This document shows, piece after piece, positions 1 through 4,842 of a stretch of 9,631 nucleotides of DNA (within the stretch, counting starts at the first letter, position 1; every line of letters begins with the position of its first letter). This stretch comes from Candidatus Daviesbacteria bacterium (GTDB lineage Bacteria > Patescibacteriota > Microgenomatia > Daviesbacterales > UBA10151). A model generated the notes under the pieces. The model saw nothing but the letters and a program-made list of their open reading frames with translations. It did no database searches and was not told the DNA's origin. The stretch is from the NCBI GenBank assembly GCA_016183225.1, contig JACPEZ010000042.1, positions 1 to 9,631 of the forward strand. Direction: 5' to 3'. Both the position numbers and the translations under genes were made by a program.

Positions 1-843
1 GATGGTCCATTCTGAAACAGCCGGGCACAGCAGCGATTCATCCAGAGCGGGAAATTCTCGTATTTCAGGAGGAATTTTAGCTTCTGTCATGACCGGTTTG
101 GGCTTTAAGAAGCCTTCTTCGGTCAGAGCCTGTTCGGAAGGCAACCCTGTTGGCTGCTCTTCAATGATAGGAGGTGGAACTGCAGGATTTTCTAATATGG
201 GGGCTGGCGAAAATGGAATAGCAATGGGAGGAACAATATCAATGATTTTACGTTTCCAGTCGGGTGCTCCCGGCTTTCTCTCCAACCTCGGTGATGGTTG
301 GGACGACGGCGGCATTGATTCAGAAGCCGGTTTGGGTAAAGGCACAATCGGAGCGTTACGTTTGATCCGGCGAACAGTCACCGCATTGGTCCCCGGGTCA
401 AAATCCAGTACCTCAAAACCGGTAGTGACAGTTAACCAGACCTTGGCCGAATCTCCGGCCAAATCCGCTTTGGCCACACTAAATTTCTGCTGACCAATCT
501 GGAATTCCAAATGCTCACCCTGACCCTTGTTTTCCTGCTGCAAAATAACCACCCGCTGCCACTGCTGATCAGTCAAATTATTTTTGTCGCGGCGGGAATC
601 AGGCAGATTGATGATCCGCTCGCGCGCCAAATCATTGGGATCAATCATAAAGGCCAGAGAAAACCCCTGCTCCCCTCCTTTTAGATTAAGTTGCACGGCC
701 CTTTCTTCGGTCCGAAAATGCTCCATTTTTTCGGTGGGAGGCTGGCTGACGGCCGGCTGTTTTTCAGGAGTTGGCGGCAAGGTAGTCGCTCCATTAACAG
801 AAGGTTGAACAGTTTGGGCAACTTCGGCAGTTACTTCGGCCAT
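1..843 (-). CDS. Unrecognised Pro-rich protein, N-terminal 281 residues, runs off left edge
   Basis: The minus strand is open for 281 codons from ATG at 843 to the window edge, with no stop. An in-frame TGA at 858-856 lies just upstream, so this ATG is the first possible one. Residues 1-45 are a flexible Pro/Thr/Glu stretch. Residues about 48-167 look folded and mostly beta (alternating hydrophobic segments such as VQLNL, FSLAFMIDP, VWLTVTTGFEVLDF). From about 170 to 281 the chain is a proline-rich linker with PxP and PPP runs. No signal peptide or membrane span is visible in the part seen. I do not recognise the family. It is divergent from the GH1 gene and has its own promoter with an almost leaderless start. 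Plus-strand reading frames over the same DNA are Gly/Ser-rich and look like shadows. A structural or surface-associated role is possible but not shown. Confidence 0.8.
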   Translation of the reverse strand, partial: MAEVTAEVAQTVQPSVNGATTLPPTPEKQPAVSQPPTEKMEHFRTEERAVQLNLKGGEQGFSLAFMIDPNDLARERIINLPDSRRDKNNLTDQQWQRVVILQQENKGQGEHLEFQIGQQKFSVAKADLAGDSAKVWLTVTTGFEVLDFDPGTNAVTVRRIKRNAPIVPLPKPASESMPPSSQPSPRLERKPGAPDWKRKIIDIVPPIAIPFSPAPILENPAVPPPIIEEQPTGLPSEQALTEEGFLKPKPVMTEAKIPPEIREFPALDESLLCPAVSEWTI

Positions 844-878
844 AAGATCATGATATCATAAAATATGATATGCCTCAA
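844..878 (-). promoter_or_regulatory. Minus-strand promoter with probable leaderless start
   Basis: Read on the minus strand: TTGAGG (878-873, four of six matches to the -35 consensus), a 17-nt spacer, TATCAT (855-850, five of six matches to the -10 consensus), six bases, then the ATG at 843. Transcription would begin at or within a base or two of the start codon. No Shine-Dalgarno sequence is present in this gap, which fits a leaderless mRNA. The element lies inside the 26-bp divergent gap and extends into the first codons of the GH1 gene. Confidence 0.6.
853..871. promoter_or_regulatory. Perfect palindrome in the divergent gap, candidate operator
   Basis: ATATCATA, then AAA, then TATGATAT: 8-bp arms with a 3-bp centre, ending inside the GH1 ATG. 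The adjacent ATGATATCAT at 850-859 is itself a perfect 10-bp palindrome. The plus strand of this element offers TATCAT (854-859), ten bases before the GH1 ATG, as a -10, so a repressor bound here could cover both divergent promoters. The very high AT content means part of the symmetry may simply be overlapping -10 boxes. Confidence 0.45.
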
Positions 879-2135
879 AGTTTAAAAGGCAAACATGATC
901 ATGGACCGCTAAAGTTCCCTGATGGCTTTTTGTGGGGATCGGCCACCTCCGCTTATCAGGTGGAAGGGGGTAATATCCACTCTGACTGGGGGGATTTGGC
1001 CGGATTAGCCTGCGACCAGTACCACAGATACAAAGAGGATTTTGAACTGGCTAAAAAATTAGGCCACAATGCTCATAGATTATCTATTGAATGGTCGCGG
1101 ATTGAGCCTCAAGAGGGAGAGTTTGATCAGTCGGAAATTGACCATTATGTTAAGTTACTTAAGTATCTTAAGAAACTTAATATGACAGTCATGCTGACCC
1201 TGTGGCATTTTACCCTGCCCATGTGGGTAGCAGACAAAGGAGGCTGGGAAAACGGCAAAACCGTATTTTATTTTGAAAGATACTTAAAAAAAATTATTCC
1301 CTATATTGGAGATTATGTTGATTTGTGGGTGACTATTAATGAACCCGGGGTTTATATTTATGAAACCTATATCGAGCGGGTCTGGCCCCATGCCAAAAAA
1401 AGCTTATGGAGCCAAATTAAAACTTTTTTAAATCTGGCTTCCGCCCATAAAAAAGCTTACCGGCTGTTGCACCAGACATACCCTGCCGGAAAACCGGTGG
1501 GCATGGCCAACAACATCATGTCGTTTGAATCCTTTCATAAACACTCATTTATAGAGCAACTGGCCGTTTCTTTGAATGATTTTTTTATCAATCACCTGTT
1601 TTACTTTTTGACCAGAGGCACCCATGATTTTCTGGGGATCAATTATTATTTTCATGTCCGCTTCAAACACAAGGGGGTTACCCCCCTGCCCGATAGCAGA
1701 TTGATGCAAACTCATGACATTTCCGACCTGGGCTGGGAAGTTTATCCGGAGGGAATCTTTGATGCGCTGACTGATTTATCCGATGACATCCCTATTTATA
1801 TCACCGAATGCGGCATTGCCTCCACCAATGATGACCGCAGGAACAGATTTTTGCTGATGTATTTGCAAGAGGTTTCAAGAGCTATCAGATCGGGGGTTAA
1901 TGTGCGGGGCTTTTTTTATTGGTCTTTAATTGATAATTTTGAATGGCATTTGGGCTTTGAACCGCGCTTTGGCCTGGTGGAGGTGGATTATGAAACTCAA
2001 AAAAGAACCCCCCGCAATTCGGCCCGGGTTTACAGCGAGATCATCAAACGAAACGCCATCCCCCATGATCTTTTAAAACTGCTGGGCCACGGAATCAGAG
2101 TTGAGGATGTGCTGAAGGAGAAAATCGAGGAATAA
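870..2135 (+). CDS. Glycoside hydrolase family 1 beta-glycosidase (beta-glucosidase/galactosidase type)
   Basis: A retaining beta-glycosidase that releases terminal beta-linked sugars from short glycosides. No signal peptide, so it should act in the cytoplasm. The 421 residues are a single GH1 barrel. Visible features: the N-terminal signature FLWGSATSAYQVEGG (20-34) with Q30; TLWHFTLP with H113; acid/base E158 in TINEP; the GINYY strand; nucleophile E313 in YITECG; and WSLIDNFEWHLGF with W351, E358 and W359. The usual TENG is TECG here (Cys314). E358 argues for unphosphorylated substrates, because 6-phospho-beta-glycosidases carry Ser or Ala there. It is slightly shorter than many bacterial GH1 enzymes (about 440-480), with a short segment before GINYY. 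The start at 870 leaves 15 residues before the conserved FPDGFLWG; no other in-frame ATG is near and there is no clear ribosome binding site. It probably completes hydrolysis of sugars handled by the carrier-hydrolase gene downstream. Confidence 0.96.
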   Translation: MPQSLKGKHDHGPLKFPDGFLWGSATSAYQVEGGNIHSDWGDLAGLACDQYHRYKEDFELAKKLGHNAHRLSIEWSRIEPQEGEFDQSEIDHYVKLLKYLKKLNMTVMLTLWHFTLPMWVADKGGWENGKTVFYFERYLKKIIPYIGDYVDLWVTINEPGVYIYETYIERVWPHAKKSLWSQIKTFLNLASAHKKAYRLLHQTYPAGKPVGMANNIMSFESFHKHSFIEQLAVSLNDFFINHLFYFLTRGTHDFLGINYYFHVRFKHKGVTPLPDSRLMQTHDISDLGWEVYPEGIFDALTDLSDDIPIYITECGIASTNDDRRNRFLLMYLQEVSRAIRSGVNVRGFFYWSLIDNFEWHLGFEPRFGLVEVDYETQKRTPRNSARVYSEIIKRNAIPHDLLKLLGHGIRVEDVLKEKIEE

Positions 2136-2148
2136 CTGACATATCTAA

Positions 2149-2186
2149 TTGACATTAAGACTTAGAAAATTTAATATAGTTTGTAG
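2149..2186 (+). promoter_or_regulatory. Promoter for the first small-membrane-protein cluster
   Basis: A perfect -35 box TTGACA (2149-2154) lies 14 bp past the GH1 stop. Two -10 candidates follow: TAATAT (2172-2177, 17-nt spacer) and TATAGT (2175-2180, 20-nt spacer). TATAGT is followed by exactly six bases and the ATG at 2187, the same -10/N6/ATG arrangement seen upstream of 843 and 2673. Either choice predicts a leader of zero to about three bases. Confidence 0.55.
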
Positions 2187-2312
2187 ATGCCCAAATTAAA
2201 ATCAATTCAATAAAGTTTTATCAATACAGTAATTTTAGTTGGCACAGCTTTTTTGATGACGGTTTCTTTTCTGTTTATATCATTATCTCTGGCGGGAAGG
2301 ACTAAATTATGA
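2187..2312 (+). pseudogene. Small single-span membrane protein broken by a TAA at codon 9
   Basis: From the ATG at 2187 the frame reads MPKLKSIQ, then TAA (2211-2213), then 32 more codons that form a typical membrane helix (VILVGTAFLMTVSFLFISL) and a basic end (GRTKL), with TGA at 2310-2312. The promoter spacing supports 2187 as the true start, and the TGA overlaps the next ATG as ATGA, the coupling used by the other small genes here. I therefore read it as a 41-codon membrane-protein gene with one nonsense codon. Alternatives: a sequencing or assembly error in that codon, or a start at the internal ATG (2256) giving only 18 residues. TAA recoding is unlikely because TAA ends GH1 and other genes here. 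Confidence 0.5.
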
Positions 2313-2407
2313 TCGAGTGGAGCGTAGAAAATACTTTCTATTTTGCGGCGATAGTAAGCAGTATAATTTTATTTGTGATATACTTTCTCTTTCTAAGGAG
2401 AAAATGA
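2309..2407 (+). CDS. Small single-span membrane protein, 32 aa
   Basis: A 32-residue product that starts MIEWSVENTFYF, continues as one long hydrophobic helix (about residues 11-28) and ends in LRRK. The basic tail should hold the C-terminus in the cytoplasm. AAGGA (2297-2301) lies seven bases before the ATG, a good ribosome binding site. The ATG overlaps the TGA of the preceding broken gene (ATGA), and the next small gene starts four bases after its stop. Good ribosome binding sites, ordered overlaps and a coherent helix make chance unlikely, although the gene is very short. The family is not recognised. It could be a regulatory or accessory peptide for the downstream carrier, or part of a membrane-stress or toxin-like peptide set. 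Confidence 0.6.
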   Translation: MIEWSVENTFYFAAIVSSIILFVIYFLFLRRK

Positions 2408-2410
2408 TAA

Positions 2411-2500
2411 ATGGAGATCAATCCACTTGCTGTAATTGCTATAATCTTAAGCGCAGTTGCCGCTTTTCTTTCTATTTCTTTACTCCGCAGAAGTTTATAA
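2411..2500 (+). CDS. Small single-span membrane protein, 29 aa
   Basis: A 29-residue product: MEINPLAV, an aliphatic helix (about residues 5-25), then a basic tail LLRRSL. AAGGAG (2395-2400) lies ten bases before the ATG and is the best Shine-Dalgarno sequence in the window. That sequence also selects this ATG over the out-of-frame ATG at 2404, which is only three bases away. It aligns without gaps to the helix of the broken gene at 2187-2312 (shared I-N near the start and FLxISL near the end, constant offset of nine residues), so the two may be duplicates, though helix composition alone could give some of this. Its last codons form one copy of a 16-bp repeat seen again just before the carrier gene. 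Function unknown. Confidence 0.6.
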   Translation: MEINPLAVIAIILSAVAAFLSISLLRRSL

Positions 2501-2659
2501 TCACTAGCAGAAAACCCTGCCATTTTATGGCGGGGTTGAATGCTAAAGTGATTACAGTCTTCCGCGGAAAGCCCGGTGGAGCAGCAAGGTCGGGTTTTCT
2601 GCAGTTTCTTGTAAACTTTTTAAGAAAACCGCGGACTTTTAAGTCCGCGGAAGTTTATA
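2484..2659 (+). repeat. 16-bp direct repeat (two copies, 15 of 16 identical)
   Basis: TCCGCAGAAGTTTATA at 2484-2499 recurs as TCCGCGGAAGTTTATA at 2644-2659, 160 bp apart. The first copy covers the last codons of the 29-aa gene; the second covers the right arm of a palindrome and runs into the -10 region of the carrier gene. A third partial copy, TCCGCGGAA, is at 2561-2569. The span between the outer copies holds the inverted repeats described separately. This may be the trace of a small duplication or insertion; I see no transposase. Confidence 0.5.
2629..2650. promoter_or_regulatory. 22-bp perfect palindrome over the carrier promoter -35 region
   Basis: CCGCGGACTT, TT, AAGTCCGCGG. The GC-rich stem stands out from AT-rich surroundings and ends 11 bp before the TACAAT box of the carrier gene. 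As DNA it could be an operator; as RNA it would be a very stable hairpin at the end of the upstream small-gene transcript. On the minus strand the stem is followed by TTTTCTT, a possible terminator tail, but no minus-strand gene lies upstream of it. Confidence 0.45.
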
Positions 2660-2660
2660 G

Positions 2661-2672
2661 TACAATAAATTT
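2661..2672 (+). promoter_or_regulatory. -10 box and leaderless start of the carrier-hydrolase gene
   Basis: TACAAT (2661-2666, five of six matches to the -10 consensus), six bases, then ATG at 2673. No Shine-Dalgarno sequence precedes the ATG. The -35 position (2638-2643, TTTAAG) is weak and lies within the palindrome. The spacing repeats that of two other starts in the window. Confidence 0.55.
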
Positions 2673-4085
2673 ATGAGTTTCCTGCCTATAGCTATTTTGG
2701 CCTATGCCTTAAATGGCGGGGCCGTGGTGATTGACAAAATCCTTTTAAATACCAGCCTGCCCAAACCGGCCATTTACACTTTTTACATCAGCCTGCTGGG
2801 GCTTTTTACCCTTTTACTTTTACCTTTTGGCTTCCAGTGGCAATTTGCTGTTTTACCGGCGGCCCTTTTTTCCGGAGTAGCCGGCACTCTGGCTCTGTTA
2901 ACCTTTTTCCAAAGCTTAAAAATGGGGCAGGCGTCAGTAGCCGGGCCGCTGGTAGGAGCTTTAAATCCTTTGTTTGCCCTTATTCTGGGCACTTTATTTT
3001 TTAATCAGCTTATTTCTCCAAGTCAGTTTATAGCCATGCTGGTTTTAATTTTGGGGGCCGGGGTGTTAACTTTTAATGTCTGGTTTTCTAAAATCGACAC
3101 CTTCCGCCAATTTTTAATCATGGCTTTAGCCGGGTTTTTGTTTGCCCTGTCATATGTTTTTTTAAAAGAGGTTTTTTTGCAAAGCAATTTTGTGACCGGC
3201 CTGGTTTTAACCCGTTTGTTTGGGGCGGGAGCAGCATTAACTTTCTTATTCTGGCCGGGGTTTGGCAAGCAAATTTTTGCCTCCAGGATCAAAAAACATA
3301 CCTCTTTGCTGTTGCTGGCAGGCCAAAGCATGGGAGCAGCCCAGGGATTTTTGCTGGCCGCTGCCACTGCCTTGGCCTCTCCGGCCCTGGTTAATTCCTT
3401 ATTTGGGGTGCAGTACCTGGTGATTTTATGGGTAGCTTTAGTTTTAGGCAAAAATCATCCCCGGCTTTTAGATGAAAATTTATCCAAAAAGGTCGTCTTG
3501 CAAAAGATTGCGGGTGTAGCGATTTTGAGCTTTGGCGTTTATTTGTTAAGCGTAAGCAGCGGAGCAGTTTTGGAAAAAAAAGTCAGTTTAGGGGTATCTT
3601 TTTCTCCCCGCTATGCCCAAGAATTAGGTCTTGATGCAAGAGCTACTTATCAATCTATTTTACAAGAATTGAGTACAAAAAGTGTTCGTTTATCTCAATC
3701 TATTTTACAAGAATTGAGTACAAAAAGTGTTCGTTTATCTGCTTACTGGAATGAAATAGAACCCGAGCAGGATCAGTTTAACTTTGACGAGCTGGACTGG
3801 TATGTTAGTGAGGCTAGCAAAAATCAATCCAGGGTACTTTTGGCCATTGGCTATAAACTCCCCCGCTGGCCGGAATGTAGAGCACCTGAATGGTTTAGCA
3901 GAGACAGACAATTAATTATGTTGGAAAAAGTAATCGAGCATTATGAAAACAATCCTGCTGTTTTTGCCTGGCAGCTGGAAAATGAACCGCTTCTGCCCTA
4001 TGGCCTGTGCCCCCCGCCGGGCAGCTGGAAAATGAACCGCTTCTGCCCTATGGCCTGTGCCCCCCGCCGGATCGGGAATTCTTAA
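2673..4085 (+). CDS. EamA/DMT transporter fused to clan GH-A glycosidase (5' part of a frameshifted gene)
   Basis: Residues 1 to about 296 form two five-helix EamA repeats, ten hydrophobic spans in all, as in drug/metabolite transporters. From about residue 303 (VSLGVSFSP) a glycosidase barrel begins, with strands VRLSAYWNEIEP, VLLAIGYKLPRWPE and VFAWQLENEP; E438 in NEP is the likely acid/base. Nearly all Lys/Arg in the carrier loops fall between spans 1-2, 3-4, 5-6, 7-8 and 9-10, which predicts both ends outside and the hydrolase extracytoplasmic. That is the reverse of the usual DMT orientation, so it stays uncertain. A 45-bp perfect duplication adds 15 residues (copies at 3651-3695 and 3696-3740). 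A 50-bp duplication shifts the frame after PYGLCPPP, so this frame ends early at 4085 in a junk tail. With both extra copies removed the gene would run to 4528 and encode 586 residues. The exact glycosidase family is not certain; GH5-like is a reasonable guess. Confidence 0.85.
   Translation: MSFLPIAILAYALNGGAVVIDKILLNTSLPKPAIYTFYISLLGLFTLLLLPFGFQWQFAVLPAALFSGVAGTLALLTFFQSLKMGQASVAGPLVGALNPLFALILGTLFFNQLISPSQFIAMLVLILGAGVLTFNVWFSKIDTFRQFLIMALAGFLFALSYVFLKEVFLQSNFVTGLVLTRLFGAGAALTFLFWPGFGKQIFASRIKKHTSLLLLAGQSMGAAQGFLLAAATALASPALVNSLFGVQYLVILWVALVLGKNHPRLLDENLSKKVVLQKIAGVAILSFGVYLLSVSSGAVLEKKVSLGVSFSPRYAQELGLDARATYQSILQELSTKSVRLSQSILQELSTKSVRLSAYWNEIEPEQDQFNFDELDWYVSEASKNQSRVLLAIGYKLPRWPECRAPEWFSRDRQLIMLEKVIEHYENNPAVFAWQLENEPLLPYGLCPPPGSWKMNRFCPMACAPRRIGNS
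3651..3740 (+). repeat. Perfect 45-bp tandem duplication, in frame
   Basis: Two identical adjacent copies, 3651-3695 and 3696-3740, each coding for the 15 residues QSILQELSTKSVRLS. A single copy leading straight into AYWNEIEP makes a normal helix and strand at the start of a GH-A barrel. The second copy would push an extra helix and strand into the fold. Confidence 0.97.
3971..4070 (+). repeat. Perfect 50-bp tandem duplication, frame-shifting
   Basis: Two identical adjacent copies, 3971-4020 and 4021-4070, covering the codons for the acid/base motif LENEPLLPYGLCPPP. Fifty is not a multiple of three, so the second copy is read in another frame and the protein terminates at 4085. Deleting one copy joins WQLENEPLLPYGLCPPP directly to DREFLKKEV and restores the reading frame to 4528. 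Confidence 0.97.
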
Positions 4086-4528
4086 AAAAAGAGGTGGCAT
4101 TTGTCAAAAACCTCACTAAAAAGCCCGTTATTATCACCGATTCCGGTGAACTGCGGCCGTGGGTAACCCCGGCCAGGCTGTCGGATATTTTGGGCATAAC
4201 TTTATATCGCAATGTGGAAACCCCGATTTTTGGCGCTTTTACCTATCCTTTTCCGCCCTGGTTTTACCGGCTAAAATCTAACCTGGTTAACAAAAAAACC
4301 ATTATAGTAGAGCTGCAGGCTGAACCGTGGAGCAAACAGCCTCTGACCCAAACTCCCCTTGATGAACAGATTAAAAAATTTTCTCCTGAACAATTGGCAA
4401 AAAATATCGAATTTGCCCGCCAGACAGGCTTTGAGGAAGTTTATTTGTGGGGAGTGGAATGGTGGTACTTTATGGCCAAAGCAGACCATCCGGAATATCT
4501 GGAATTTGCCCGGGAGCTGTTTAAATGA
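4007..4528 (+). pseudogene. 3' part of the carrier-hydrolase gene, separated by the frameshift
   Basis: The second half of the glycosidase barrel, in the +2 frame relative to 2673. The frame opens with GTG at 4007 inside the duplicated block, repeats LENEPLLPYGLCPPP and continues with strands PVIITDSGE, DILGITLYRN, TIIVELQAEPW and EVYLWGVEWW, so strands 5 to 8 of the barrel are all present. The Glu at 4310-4312 in VELQAEPW is the likely catalytic nucleophile, paired with the NEP acid/base. Alone this fragment is half a barrel and would not fold; it should be read as the end of the gene starting at 2673. The stop TGA overlaps the ATG of the next small gene, which is translated from a site inside this coding region. 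Confidence 0.85.
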
Positions 4529-4722
4529 TTGTTCAGCTTAATCTGGATCAAAAGAAATCTCTGTCAGGTTTTTTTAATAATATTGCTGTGGCTTGGTTTG
4601 GCGCAACTTTCATCTCTCCTGCGCTGAAATCTGAAATCGCAGTATTGACCTTTCTTTCTTACTTTGCTAACATAATTATCAGTTTGTACATATCGCTATA
4701 TTTACTTAGAAAGAAAAGATGA
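4525..4722 (+). CDS. Small two-span membrane protein, 65 aa
   Basis: 65 residues: a polar start (MIVQLNLDQKKS), a first hydrophobic segment around FFNNIAVAWFGATFI (residues 17-33), a short charged turn (LKSE), a second span around residues 41-60, and a basic end LLRKKR. GGGAG (4512-4516) lies eight bases before the ATG, and the ATG overlaps the TGA of the carrier-hydrolase gene (ATGA). Its translation is therefore probably coupled to that gene, which suggests a partner role at the membrane, for example carrier assembly or regulation. Its C-terminus should be cytoplasmic by charge. Family not identified. The real coding span and overlap make it more credible than length alone would. Confidence 0.75.
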   Translation: MIVQLNLDQKKSLSGFFNNIAVAWFGATFISPALKSEIAVLTFLSYFANIIISLYISLYLLRKKR

Positions 4723-4841
4723 CTGTAGATAATTGGTTCAAGGCTCTAGATTTAGCATCCATTGCTTTTTATTTAATGGTTATAACAATAGCCGTGCTTT
4801 TATATACTTCCAGATCCCCCCGCAAATCAACTAAAAAATAA
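4719..4841 (+). CDS. Small single-span membrane protein, 40 aa
   Basis: 40 residues: amphipathic MTVDNWFKALDLA, one helix (about residues 13-30) and a strongly basic tail SRSPRKSTKK, so N-terminus outside and C-terminus inside by charge. The ATG overlaps the TGA of the 65-aa gene (ATGA); only a weak purine-rich stretch (AGAAAGAAAAG) serves as a ribosome binding site, which fits coupled translation. It ends one base before the stop of the convergent operon. Its form matches the 32-aa protein at 2309-2407 (polar start, one span, basic end, ATGA overlap with a membrane-protein gene before it). Function unknown. Confidence 0.65.
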   Translation: MTVDNWFKALDLASIAFYLMVITIAVLLYTSRSPRKSTKK

Positions 4842-4842
4842 G

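Larger units (their letters stand above)
2501..2672 (+). other. Structured non-coding segment with competing inverted repeats
   Basis: No convincing gene lies here. Four inverted repeats are visible. (a) 2513-2522 with 2528-2537, 10 bp with one G-T pair and a 5-nt loop. (b) GCAGAAAACCC (2507-2517) with GGGTTTTCTGC (2592-2602), perfect 11 bp. (c) GGTTTTCT (2593-2600) with AGAAAACC (2623-2630), perfect 8 bp. (d) CCGCGGACTT (2629-2638) with AAGTCCGCGG (2641-2650), perfect 10 bp around TT. Pairings a and b compete for the same bases, as do b and c. None is followed on the plus strand by a clean T-run, so simple terminators are doubtful. A leader-type regulatory RNA, an operator (d covers the -35 region of the carrier promoter), or a decayed mobile repeat are all possible. 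Confidence 0.5.

Noticed and set aside
2..808. Plus-strand reading frames over the Pro-rich minus gene
   Set aside because: Compositions are Gly/Ser-biased and the minus frame is continuous for 281 codons with its own promoter.
870..2135. 6-phospho-beta-glycosidase
   Set aside because: E358 in NFEW is typical of enzymes on unphosphorylated sugars, and no phosphate-binding Ser/Lys/Tyr set or PTS genes are visible.
2338..2523. A 61-codon minus-strand frame with a hydrophobic stretch
   Set aside because: It is the reverse of the small membrane genes; no ribosome binding site or overlap with neighbours supports it.
2513..2537. Rho-independent terminator after the 29-aa gene
   Set aside because: The stem is good but the plus strand continues with GAATGCT rather than T residues; kept only as part of the structured segment.
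2317..2676. A 119-codon plus-strand reading frame across the small-gene region
   Set aside because: Its sequence is rich in Cys, Phe and Lys without a coherent fold, it runs through all the hairpins, and it lies in a different frame from the small genes, which have good ribosome binding sites.
3651..4070. CRISPR array or minisatellite
   Set aside because: Each duplication has only two adjacent copies, no spacers, and lies within codons of a known domain.
2310..4722. Alternative genetic code with TGA as glycine or tryptophan
   Set aside because: TGA ends several genes at precise ATGA overlaps (2310, 2405, 4526, 4720), and reading through would join unrelated frames.
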